Part shown: positions 14,174-21,080 of the stretch, one piece after another
How positions within the stretch are numbered: position 1 is the stretch's first letter
Layout: each line of letters starts with the position of its first letter
Assembly (NCBI GenBank): GCA_038217425.1
Contig: JBBQPM010000117.1
Coordinates: 1-21,080, forward strand
Length of the DNA stretch: 21,080 nucleotides
Source of the DNA: JAIEPT01 sp038217425
GTDB lineage: Bacteria; Planctomycetota; Planctomycetia; Gemmatales; Gemmataceae
Direction: 5' to 3'
Made by a program: the position numbers and the translations under genes
The notes under the pieces: generated by a model
The model's database searches: none
The model's input: only the letters and a program-made list of their open reading frames with translations
Told to the model about the DNA's origin: nothing

Positions 14174-15592
14174 CTATCGCTTCTGCATCTTCGCTTGCCA
14201 CTGTTCGATGGAGGCGCCGATATTTTTGTAGCTGAAGTCGAGGTTCGCCAGTTCGCAGGCGACGTCGATGGCGCGCTGCAGGTCGCCCGTTTCGGCGCAA
14301 CCGGTCGCCAGTAAGTACATCGCTTCGCGGCGCAGCTCGTCCTCGCCGGGCGGTAGGTGTTGCAGTGCTTCTTCGAAGTTACGCTGGGCGAGCCGCCAAT
14401 GGTTACGAGTTTTGAAGCAAAAGCCGAGGTAGAAGAGAATTTTGCCGAGATTGCGAGCGTCGCCGCGGAGATTCTGAAATTCCTTGATCGCTTCTTCAAC
14501 CTGACCGACGCGCAAGAGGCGGATCGCCATTTCGAAGCGGGCGTTCGTATCGGTCGAAAAGCGGTCGGACTTTTGGCGATAGTAGGCCAACTCGCGTTGA
14601 TGGATTTCCTGAGCGAGCTTTTGGCGGATCGCAGACAGATCAGCCCCGCTCGCGGCGTCTTCGCGTTGCGCCAGGGCGAGGTCGCGGCGCAGCGGTTCGA
14701 TTTCGAGGTCGAGCAGTTCCAGGCTCAGATGAAAGTTGTTGCCGGTTGGCCCCAGGCCGTCGAGGATCACCTGGCGGGCGCGGTCGAACTGGTCTTGCCT
14801 GCGGAAGTATTGGGCCAAGTGGAGGTAGCCGTTCGGATTGGTGGGATTGGCCAGGATCTTGGCGCGAAGCGGGCCGGCTTCGCGTTCGAAACGGGCGCCG
14901 GGATCGACGGCCATTTCGGGTTTCGTGACCGCTTCGTCGCCTTGCGTTTCGTTCACGCCTGCCGTGACCGGCGCCGATTCGCCGTCGACCGCCTCTTGAT
15001 ATCGGCCCTTGGCGATCGTGTCGCTGGCGGCGAGGTTCTTGGTCTTGCTGGACGCGTCGACGTCGCTCGGGTTGATCTTGCGGACCTGGTTCCAGTGGGC
15101 GATCGCCTGCGTGAAGAGCCCGCGCTTCTCGTAAAGTTCCGCCGCCTTCTTGTGCAGCTTGGCGTTCTGCGTCTCGACGACCAGGATCTGCTCCAGCACC
15201 CAGATCGCGTGTTCCAGTAGCCCGAGCGCCTCGTACGCCTTGGCCATGCCGACCTGGGCGCGGACATGCCAGGGGTTTCGTAGGAGGATTTGCTCAGCAA
15301 TTTCGAGAACCTGCAAATATTCGCCCCGGCCCAGCGCCGCCTCAAGCCGAATGCGGCCCCGGAGCGTGGTAAGAAATGACAGCGCTTGGCCCTTGCCGTT
15401 GTTCTCGTACTTGTCGCGCTCGGCCTGGCGCAGCACCTTGCGGTAAAGAAGGTTCCCAGGGTCGACTTCGCAGCATTGCAGCAGGAGGCCGATGGCGTAT
15501 TCGTAGTTCTTTTGCCCGAGCACCTGATTGGCGCGGTCGTACAGGATGGCCGAGGTTCGGCGCTGTTCGGGAGTCAGGCGTGGCAGCTTCAT
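14174..15592 (-). CDS. TPR-repeat protein upstream of nuoH, 472 aa
   Basis: A soluble, helical repeat protein that probably acts as a protein-binding scaffold. No signal peptide or membrane segment is seen. TPR-like helix pairs are clear at the N-terminus (AILYDRANQVLGQKNYEYAI), at about 95-175 (LEIAEQILLRNPWHVRAQVG, then EALGLLEHAIWVLEQIL and YEKRGLFTQAIAHWNQVRKI), and in the C-terminal third (FEMAIRLLRVGQVEEAIKEF, then FYLGFCFKTRNHWRLAQRNF and LLATGCAETGDLQRAIDVA). A less structured linker lies at about 185-235 and a coiled-coil-like stretch near 295-330. The start at 15592 is preferred over the ATG at 15598 because GAAGG lies 7 nt before it but only 1 nt before the other. It lies 108 nt before nuoH on the same strand; whether it shares the nuo transcript is uncertain. 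Confidence 0.8.
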   Translation of the reverse strand: MKLPRLTPEQRRTSAILYDRANQVLGQKNYEYAIGLLLQCCEVDPGNLLYRKVLRQAERDKYENNGKGQALSFLTTLRGRIRLEAALGRGEYLQVLEIAEQILLRNPWHVRAQVGMAKAYEALGLLEHAIWVLEQILVVETQNAKLHKKAAELYEKRGLFTQAIAHWNQVRKINPSDVDASSKTKNLAASDTIAKGRYQEAVDGESAPVTAGVNETQGDEAVTKPEMAVDPGARFEREAGPLRAKILANPTNPNGYLHLAQYFRRQDQFDRARQVILDGLGPTGNNFHLSLELLDLEIEPLRRDLALAQREDAASGADLSAIRQKLAQEIHQRELAYYRQKSDRFSTDTNARFEMAIRLLRVGQVEEAIKEFQNLRGDARNLGKILFYLGFCFKTRNHWRLAQRNFEEALQHLPPGEDELRREAMYLLATGCAETGDLQRAIDVACELANLDFSYKNIGASIEQWQAKMQKR

Positions 15593-15646
15593 GGTCATGC
15601 CTTCAGAGTACCAAAAGGCAAGGCCCAGGTGTACGAAGAAATGGCA

Positions 15647-15676
15647 AAAGCCCAGGGACGGCTGTCCCTGGGCTTT
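15647..15676 (-). terminator. rho-independent terminator of the secreted Tyr/Pro-rich protein gene
   Basis: AAAGCCCAGGGAC at 15647-15659 pairs perfectly with 15664-15676 around a four-base GGCT loop (13 bp). On the minus strand the stem ends in CTTT followed by TGCC. It lies 93 nt after the stop at 15770 and just upstream of the TPR gene, so it isolates the two transcripts. Confidence 0.8.
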
Positions 15677-15769
15677 CCTTCCCCGTTCGGAGCGGCGCGG
15701 CTTAAATCCATTTACGTTTGGAAGATCGTCAGGATGAACTTCCGCACCGCTCCGGCTGGGGTCAGAGAT

Positions 15770-16909
15770 TTATCGGCTCACCAAGAGAAGCTGCGAAGTG
15801 CGGTTGCCCGCGACGTTCACGCTGTGCTGATACTGAGCGCCGCCTTGGCCGACGACGTAGACGTGCCATTCGCCGGCGGGGAGGTTCGCCTGAAAGTTGC
15901 CCGCGGCGTCGACGCCGGCGGTCTGACGGGCATTGCTCGTCAGGTTGACGAACAGCACCGACGACTTCGACGTCAGTCCGGCAACTTGGCCTTGGACGAA
16001 ACCCTTGGGCGCCTGGCTGATCGAGTCGAGACGGATGGCCGGCGCCGGAGCGGGGGCAGGCGGCACCGACTTCCACGATTGCGGCTGCGTCGTCTGCTGC
16101 GGGCCGTAGTAGAGCGACGGGCTGGCGGGCGGCGGCGCGATCGTGCCGAGGTTCGGGCCTGACGGCGCCGGCTGAGGCGCGCCCTGGTTGAACTCGCTGT
16201 GAAACGCCGGGGCCTGCGGTTGCATTTGGGGTTGCGGCTGCTGGTACTGCGGGTACTGCGGGTACTGCGGGGACATCGGCATCTGCGGCGGCGCCTGCGC
16301 GACCGTCGGTTGTCCGCCGTTGGGCATCGGGATCAGGGCGCCGACGGACGATTGGCAGCATGTCGTCTTCGGTTCGAGGTAGTACGATTTCTGATAGGTC
16401 GTCACCGGCACCTGAGTGCTGCGCGCCACCCATGATTGCACGGGGCACGACTGGGCCTTGATCTGATACGACGTCGTCGGCACGGCAACTTGCTGATAGC
16501 TGCAAGAGCACGGATCATAATGTGCGGTGTAGCGATAGCTTGTCACCGGTTCATAGTAATAGCTGGTGTTCTGCGTCGTCACCGGTTCGTAGTACGTCTT
16601 CGTTTCGTACGAGGTGACGGGTTGATACATCACCCGTTGGGTGTAATTTGTGGTGCATTGCTGCTGCGGTTGCGGGCAGGAGTTGCAAACCGGAGCGGCG
16701 ACGACCGGCGCGGACTGGGCCACGTAGACCGGCGGCGCCTGAGCGATGTACACGGGCGCTGCCTGTGCGACCACGGGGGGAGCGTAATATTGAGACGTCG
16801 TCGTCCGTTTTTTGCCGAAGCAGGAGGGCTGGAAAACATTGTCCCAGGCAGCCTGGGTTTCCAGCGGGATTGACGCGAACAGACCGAACACGAGAAACAG
16901 TCGTTTCAT
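15770..16909 (-). CDS. secreted Tyr/Pro/Gln/Cys-rich protein with YEPVT repeats, 379 aa
   Basis: Exported protein, probably part of the cell envelope or a surface coat. MKRLFLVFGLFASIPLETQA is a signal peptide. Residues 40-75 are Ala/Val/Pro-rich with repeated QAAPVYIAQAPPVYVAQSAP. Residues 90-180 carry Tyr-rich repeats (YQPVTSYETKTYYEPVTTQN, then YYEPVTSYRY and VPVTTYQKSYYLEP). Paired Cys occur near 75-90, 133-137, 156 and 185-187. Residues 205-300 are Gln/Pro low complexity (YPQYPQYQQPQPQMQPQ). The C-terminal 75 residues form a beta-sandwich-like domain (GFVQGQVAGLTSKSSVLFVN, then VDAAGNFQANLPAGEWHVYV) like carboxypeptidase-regulatory or CNA-B-type folds. The start has GGAG about 8 nt upstream. 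Proteins with Tyr/Val/Thr repeats occur in planctomycete cell walls, but homology with those is not shown here. Confidence 0.8.
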   Translation of the reverse strand: MKRLFLVFGLFASIPLETQAAWDNVFQPSCFGKKRTTTSQYYAPPVVAQAAPVYIAQAPPVYVAQSAPVVAAPVCNSCPQPQQQCTTNYTQRVMYQPVTSYETKTYYEPVTTQNTSYYYEPVTSYRYTAHYDPCSCSYQQVAVPTTSYQIKAQSCPVQSWVARSTQVPVTTYQKSYYLEPKTTCCQSSVGALIPMPNGGQPTVAQAPPQMPMSPQYPQYPQYQQPQPQMQPQAPAFHSEFNQGAPQPAPSGPNLGTIAPPPASPSLYYGPQQTTQPQSWKSVPPAPAPAPAIRLDSISQAPKGFVQGQVAGLTSKSSVLFVNLTSNARQTAGVDAAGNFQANLPAGEWHVYVVGQGGAQYQHSVNVAGNRTSQLLLVSR

Positions 16910-17163
16910 GGCCCACTCTCCGAAGCAAGACCTGGTGTGTAATAATAGTCCTACTCGTGATGCAAAGGGGCCTTCCTACCCGATCAGCTCATACCGACAG
17001 CACCACCTCTATGACCAGCTTAATTTTACATTACGCCGATGCAAGTCGCGAAACGCATTTGCATGAGAATTCGCAGTTCCTACGACCCCTACAACCGGAA
17101 AATCGTTAAAGTCAACCCAGACTGCCCGTCAAACACCCCCGCTTTGCCTGGAAAGGCGTACCC
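16910..17163. promoter_or_regulatory. divergent intergenic region upstream of hemW and the secreted protein
   Basis: This 254-bp gap separates two divergent genes and must hold both promoters. It is A/T-richer than its flanks, notably at 16941-16947 and 17020-17035. A TATTAT on the minus strand (16942-16947) is a possible -10 box for the secreted protein gene, but I see no matching -35 box. I see no clear operator or riboswitch. Confidence 0.35.
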
Positions 17164-18309
17164 TTGAGCAATTTGCCGCCTCCCTGGCTTTGGCCTCGTG
17201 CCGCGTATGTGCACATTCCGTTCTGCGCCTTCCATTGCGGTTACTGCGACTTCGCCGTCGCCGTCGGGCAGGATGCATTGCGGCAGGACTATCTGCTGGC
17301 CCTCGAAGCGGAACTGGGCCGAATGCCCGCGCCACAACCCGTCGACACCCTCTTCTGGGGCGGCGGCACGCCCACGTTCCTCTCGGCAACGGAACTTGAG
17401 TCCTATCTGGAAGTCGTCCTGCGCGGGCTGCCGCTCCGTCCCGGGCACGAGTTTTCCGTCGAGAGCAATCCGGGCACGCTCGATGCCGACAAGGTCCGCG
17501 TCCTCGCCGATCACGGCGTTAACCGCCTCAGCCTCGGCAGCCAATCGTTTCAGCCGGAGCTTCTCAAAGTCCTCGAACGCGATCATCAGCCTCCCGACGT
17601 TTACCGCGCCTTCGACCTCGTCCGCCAACGCATCGCCAACGTCTCGCTCGACCTGATTTTCGGCGTCCCCGGCCAGACGCTGGCGCAGTGGCGTCGGGAT
17701 CTCGCGTCGGCGCTCGCGCTGGAGCCGACGCATGTCTCAACGTATGGCCTGACGTTCGAGAAGGGGACGCGACTCTGGAAGCAGCAACGCGCGGGGACGG
17801 TGCAGGCGATTCCCGAGGAACTCGAGCTGGCAATGTACGAAGAGGCAATGGACGTCCTGGGCGCAGCCGGGTACGAGCACTACGAGATCTCGAACTTCGC
17901 CAGGCCTGGGTACCGGTGTCGGCACAACGAAGTCTACTGGGCCAACCACGCCTACTTCGGGGTCGGCATGGGGGCGGCCCGCTACGTCATGGGCGAGCGC
18001 TGCGTCAACCACCGCGACCTGACGACGTACCTACGTACGGCCCGAAGCGGCGCACCGACCGAGTTTCAGTCGGAAAAACTCGAGGAAAAGGAGCGAGCGC
18101 TGGAAACGGTCGGCATTCAGCTGCGCCGACGCGAAGGGATCGAGCGCACGAACTTTCGCGAACAGACCGGGATTGAGTTGGCGGAGTTATCGGAGCATGT
18201 GATCGCGCGTCTGAAAGAGTTGGATATGCTCTCGGAAGAGGCGGGACGGGTGTTTCTGACACGGCGAGGGAAATGCCTGGCGGACGCGGTGATCGGGCAG
18301 TTTTGGTGA
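17164..18309 (+). CDS. hemW: radical SAM heme chaperone HemW-like protein, 381 aa
   Basis: A radical SAM protein of the HemN/HemW group; HemW proteins bind heme and insert it into targets such as respiratory enzymes rather than oxidising coproporphyrinogen. The [4Fe-4S] site CAFHCGYCDF gives Cys21, Cys25 and Cys28. The HemW-type CX3CX2C pattern has no extra N-terminal domain before it, which separates HemW from HemN. Other marks are WGGGTPTF at 65-72, VESNPGT at 99-105, RLSLGSQSF at 121-129, and HNEVYW at 254-259 followed by YFGVGMGAA. A HemN_C-like winged-helix region ends the protein (RREGIERTNFREQTGIEL onward). The start is TTG at 17164 with AAAGG 7 nt upstream. It stands alone on the plus strand and converges on the BBP7 gene. 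Confidence 0.9.
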   Translation: MSNLPPPWLWPRAAYVHIPFCAFHCGYCDFAVAVGQDALRQDYLLALEAELGRMPAPQPVDTLFWGGGTPTFLSATELESYLEVVLRGLPLRPGHEFSVESNPGTLDADKVRVLADHGVNRLSLGSQSFQPELLKVLERDHQPPDVYRAFDLVRQRIANVSLDLIFGVPGQTLAQWRRDLASALALEPTHVSTYGLTFEKGTRLWKQQRAGTVQAIPEELELAMYEEAMDVLGAAGYEHYEISNFARPGYRCRHNEVYWANHAYFGVGMGAARYVMGERCVNHRDLTTYLRTARSGAPTEFQSEKLEEKERALETVGIQLRRREGIERTNFREQTGIELAELSEHVIARLKELDMLSEEAGRVFLTRRGKCLADAVIGQFW

Positions 18310-18311
18310 AA

Positions 18312-18337
18312 GGCCCGCGGACTTTCGGCCGCGGGCC
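18312..18337. terminator. shared hairpin between hemW and the BBP7 gene
   Basis: GGCCCGCGG at 18312-18320 pairs perfectly with CCGCGGGCC at 18329-18337 around an eight-base loop. It sits 2 nt after the hemW stop and 25 nt beyond the BBP7 stop on the other strand, so it can end both transcripts. T-tracts are poor on both sides. Confidence 0.65.
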
Positions 18338-18362
18338 CTCATGGAGGGACGGGGAACTTTGG

Positions 18363-20060
18363 TTACCACTTGTACTCGAGGCCGGCGTTTAAGCCGTGGG
18401 CCACGAAGTCGTTGGTGCGAAAGAGAACGCCCGGCCGAAACGCTCCCGTTGCCGGGATCCCGAAGATGGGGCTTCGGCTCAGGTTGACCACTTGATCGAT
18501 CTGCTCGCCGGCCCGGACCACTTCGCTGACGTAGAGCAGGTTGTAGCCGGCGAACATGCGTAGGTTGTCGGTGAGGTCGATGCCGATGCGCAGGCCCAGT
18601 TCGGGCATGACGCAGAAGCGGTTGGCGGTGTAGGTCCCGATGTTCGTCGGGCTGGTGTATAGGGCGCCGCGGAAATCGGTGCGCAAGCCGTTGGGCTCGA
18701 CGCGGAAGGAATTGCCGGCAATTCTGACGGTCTGCGACATATTGCCCATGGCGAACTTGAAGGAGCCGGCGAGGAAGGCGCGTCGTCCGATTTTGCGTTC
18801 GCCGTCGATGCCGATCTGCCCGCCATGAAACGTGTTGTTGGTAGAAAAGCGATCGCTAAGGAACTGTCGCGTATTGCCGATTCCCGGCGTGTTGAACTGG
18901 GTGATATCCTCCTGCATATTGAAGGTGTCGTTGAGTTGCAGGTGACGGTAACCCAGGAGCAGATCGAGGTGCCCGCGCGGGCCGCACATCAACTTGCGGC
19001 GCAGGTTGGCGTCGAAGCCCCAGAGCTGCGTCGAATAGGTCGCCAGGAATGACCCGTCGCCGCCGAGGGGAATGCCGGGAACTCGCCCGGGAGGCACGGC
19101 GATATACTCGGTTTGCGGAACTCCGTCTTCATCAATGAAGGGCCGACCGGTGCCGATGCCTGAGGCGCCGGCGGTGAAGTTGTAGAAACTGCTAGTACGT
19201 TTGCCCAGGAAGAAGTAGCTGGCGTCCAAGCCCCAACAGGTGTTGTTGGGGAACCAGAAGCCGGCACTGATGCGGGCGCCGGAAGACGCGCTGTTCGCGA
19301 TCTGGTCGTTGCCGAAGAGAACTTCTGAATTCGGACTATTGATCAGGAAATTGGGATCGACCGAGTTCTGGAAAAATAGCGGCGGCGCGGACTGTTTCCT
19401 CAGGCTCCAGAGCAGATATTCTGCGCGAATCCAGGCCTTGGGCCGAGTCGGACAACAATCGTTGCACGCGTCGTTGCAGCCCAGGAACGACAGGCACGAG
19501 GAACCGCACGGATCGCAGGCGTCGCAGCTGTCGTCGCCGAAGAGTCGTGAGAAGAGCCCGCCTTGACTGACGACCGTGGCGCCGCAACAGCCGTTGCCGA
19601 CGCTAGTCGATTCGTGATAAGGCTCGGATGTCACGATAGCATCGGGACTATGCATGGTCGGCGGGTAGCCGTAGACCGGCGCCTGCGGCATCATCTTCGG
19701 CTCCGGGGGATTGAAGGCCCCCTTGGGCGGCGGCAACACCGGCATCACCTGCTGCGGCGGCAGCACAGGCATCATCGGGCGGACCGGTTCCACCTGCAAT
19801 ACGTTAATCGAGTGCCCGGAGTCTTGCGTCTTGAAACGCACGACCGCTTCCGCAGGCAACACATCGCGAAACTCAAGGCCCGGACTCGCAGGCTCCGGCA
19901 TGCTCGAACGCACGACCGGCGAACCCAAGGAGACGCTGGGGGCGCCGAGCGATACTCCGGGAGAAACAGGACGGAAGTCCAAAGGTTGTTGGGCGTAAGC
20001 CGAGCCCGCGCCCGCCCAGGCCATTAGCCAGGCGGCGCTTCGGCGCATCATGCGATTCAT
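18363..20060 (-). CDS. BBP7 family outer-membrane beta-barrel protein, 565 aa
   Basis: A predicted outer-membrane barrel of the BBP7 family, typical of planctomycetes; the physiological role is unknown. The start at 20060 is chosen because GGAGGGG lies 6 nt before it, better than the upstream ATG at 20075, which lies on that ribosome site. The signal peptide ends near AYAQQ (residue 23). Residues 30-150 are Pro/Met/Val-rich and probably disordered (PVLPPQQVMPVLPPPKGAFN). A Cys cluster spans about 158-203 (CCG, then CDACDPCGSSC and CNDACNDCC). The barrel begins near AWIRAEYLLWSL (209-220), runs through alternating aromatic and polar strands (WGLDASYFFLGKRTSSF, then GHLDLLLGYRHLQL and RMFAGYNLLYVSEVVR) and ends in LEYKW, with the aromatic last residue usual for outer-membrane proteins. 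Confidence 0.9.
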   Translation of the reverse strand: MNRMMRRSAAWLMAWAGAGSAYAQQPLDFRPVSPGVSLGAPSVSLGSPVVRSSMPEPASPGLEFRDVLPAEAVVRFKTQDSGHSINVLQVEPVRPMMPVLPPQQVMPVLPPPKGAFNPPEPKMMPQAPVYGYPPTMHSPDAIVTSEPYHESTSVGNGCCGATVVSQGGLFSRLFGDDSCDACDPCGSSCLSFLGCNDACNDCCPTRPKAWIRAEYLLWSLRKQSAPPLFFQNSVDPNFLINSPNSEVLFGNDQIANSASSGARISAGFWFPNNTCWGLDASYFFLGKRTSSFYNFTAGASGIGTGRPFIDEDGVPQTEYIAVPPGRVPGIPLGGDGSFLATYSTQLWGFDANLRRKLMCGPRGHLDLLLGYRHLQLNDTFNMQEDITQFNTPGIGNTRQFLSDRFSTNNTFHGGQIGIDGERKIGRRAFLAGSFKFAMGNMSQTVRIAGNSFRVEPNGLRTDFRGALYTSPTNIGTYTANRFCVMPELGLRIGIDLTDNLRMFAGYNLLYVSEVVRAGEQIDQVVNLSRSPIFGIPATGAFRPGVLFRTNDFVAHGLNAGLEYKW

Positions 20061-20523
20061 CGGTTTCCCCTCCATGGCCCCAGGCCGCCCCGTTGACAGG
20101 GCGCGCCGGATGGGCGGATCTTGTCACGACGCCCGATGCGAGCTTCCTCCAAAAAGATCGCACCGGGCGCCTTATTTTTCGACCGTTCATCCCCCCGAAA
20201 AGTAAAGGAAGTGACGCAAAGAACCTCAGGCACGATCCTCGGCCCCGACAGATCGCGCATTGCGAGCATATCAAGCTTGACCGCCAGATTCGGAACAGCT
20301 TGAAGGCCGCGCTGGCAAGCCCTGACGCCCGTACGGAACGTAGCGATTATGACGACGCCGAATCCGTGAAATGAGGGGAAGAACGGCTAAAGTGCGATGA
20401 AGTCAAACGATGTCTCGAGCAATCTTGCGCAGGAGACGATCGCAAGAGTTCCATTCGCGTTGCGTTCGGGTCGCGCCGTGAGTACCCTACCTACGGATGA
20501 GCGTTTCGGAGCGGAGCGCAGAG
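20061..20523. other. intergenic region between the BBP7 and Uma2 genes
   Basis: About 460 bp separate the divergent BBP7 and Uma2-family genes. Short open frames here lack ribosome sites and recognisable products. TTGACA occurs at 20093-20098 on the plus strand but has no good -10 box. I see no RNA gene or strong repeat. Confidence 0.5.
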
Positions 20524-20967
20524 ATGACGACGGCGATCAACACCGAAAACGAGAGCCGCGGCTCTCCTCAAGACCACCTCGAGGATCTGCTTCTCGAGCT
20601 GCTGCCGCTCCAGGGACCGTGCGACGAAGAGGAATACCTTCGGCTCACCGATTACACCAACCGCCTCGTCGAGTTTACCGATGGCTGCATCCTGGCACTC
20701 CCCATCCCGACCGATCATCACCAAGCTGTCCTGCAATATCTGTTTCTGGCAATTCACAGCTTCCTGCATCCGCTTGGCGGCAAAGTACACTTTGCGGCGC
20801 TGCGCTTGCGCATTCGTCCGGGTAAATTTCGCGAGCCCGACTTAATCCTCCTACGCTCGGCTGCCGACCCTCGCCGCCAAAATCGCTATTGGCTCGGCGC
20901 CGATCTCGTGTTGGAGGTAGTCAGCCCCAATCCTGTTCGGCACGCTATTTGCGCCATTGAAATATAA
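20524..20967 (+). pseudogene. Uma2-family restriction-like nuclease gene, truncated by an IS element
   Basis: Uma2 proteins have a PD-(D/E)XK nuclease fold, are very numerous in planctomycetes and cyanobacteria, and have no well-defined role. The start at 20524 (MTTAINTENESRG) has GGAG 7 nt upstream; a start at 20497 is less likely. Family features are visible: LVEFTDGCILALPIPTDHHQ, RLRIRPGKFREPDLILL with the catalytic-type Asp, and WLGADLVLEVVSPNP with the Glu. After SPNP, at about 20934, the usual continuation with the catalytic Lys (in a EKRxEY-like segment) and the final GVPEYW-type strand is missing. Instead the frame reads VRHAICAIEI and stops. About 40-50 C-terminal residues are lost, so the protein is probably inactive. 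Confidence 0.75.
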
Positions 20968-21080
20968 ATGTACAGTATTGCGCTCCCGACGACAATCGCG
21001 CATCTTATTGTTCATGGAGCCGGTTACCCCCACCCCTGTACCCAAGATCCGCGAAAAAGATATTCGCGGCCTCAAATACT
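20935..21080 (+). mobile_element. left end of a probable IS element, running off the window
   Basis: At about 20934-20936 the sequence leaves the Uma2 coding frame and becomes A/T-rich (TTGAAATATAAATGTACAG at 20957-20975), then leads into the start of a transposase-like frame. The boundary is placed only by loss of Uma2 similarity and may be wrong by a few bases. The right end, the inverted repeat partner and the target duplication are outside the window. Confidence 0.5.
21014..21080 (+). CDS. start of a probable IS4-type transposase, partial
   Basis: From the ATG at 21014 the frame is open to the window end, 22 codons, reading MEPVTPTPVPKIREKDIRGL then KY. I recall the 'RDIRGLKYF' motif near the N-terminus of planctomycete IS4-family transposases, which continue with a conserved leucine-rich segment; that continuation is outside the window. 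No good ribosome site is seen upstream. The identification rests on a short peptide and on the interrupted Uma2 gene next to it. Confidence 0.5.
   Translation, partial: MEPVTPTPVPKIREKDIRGLKY

Noticed and set aside
16200..16300. Short tandem repeat in DNA (GGGTACTGC units)
   Set aside because: It is explained by the in-frame YPQ repeats of the secreted protein at 15770-16909, not a separate DNA element or CRISPR.

Overview
The window looks like chromosomal DNA from a high-GC planctomycete, probably near Gemmata or Pirellula. The evidence is a BBP7-type outer-membrane barrel protein with a Cys-rich, Pro-rich N-terminus, a secreted Tyr/Pro/Gln-rich protein with YEPVT-like repeats, a secreted alpha/beta hydrolase of the planctomycete 'acetylxylan esterase-like' kind, an Uma2-family nuclease gene, and intergenic repeats that translate to the 'RPLGSG' peptide I associate with planctomycete genomes. 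Taxonomy is inferred from gene content only.

Layout. (a) 1-703: a lower-GC, gene-poor stretch with only weak coding candidates, ending in a hairpin. (b) 704-3665, minus strand: a small hypothetical ORF, a secreted alpha/beta hydrolase and a lipoprotein with an HTHGPGPNGG motif. (c) 3681-3742: a long perfect palindrome between the lipoprotein and a divergent FAD-dependent oxidoreductase (3761-5272, plus). (d) 5254-5347: an inverted repeat that joins the convergent 3' ends of the oxidoreductase and the next minus-strand gene and supplies the oxidoreductase's stop codon. (e) 5350-15592, minus strand: the membrane-arm genes of respiratory complex I in the order nuoH-J-K-L-M-N, preceded by a TPR protein gene and followed by a small helical protein whose start overlaps the end of nuoN. 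(f) 15647-16909: a secreted Tyr/Pro/Cys-rich protein with a strong terminator. (g) 17164-18309, plus: hemW, convergent with a BBP7 barrel gene (18363-20060, minus), with a shared hairpin between them. (h) 20524-21080: an Uma2-family gene that loses its C-terminus where a probable IS element, with the start of its transposase, begins.

The nuo genes are tightly packed: gaps are 3-33 nt, and nuoJ/nuoK overlap in ATGA. They encode the proton-pumping membrane arm only; nuoA-G and nuoI are not here. NuoL (866 aa) and NuoM (638 aa) are much longer than the classical proteins (about 613 and 509 aa in E. coli). The extra length sits mainly in two equivalent loops of both, TM2-TM3 and TM6-TM7, both predicted to be periplasmic. 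Together with the small gene fused to the end of the operon, this is the most interesting biology in the window. I see no CRISPR array, rRNA or tRNA gene, and no complete defence or biosynthetic system.
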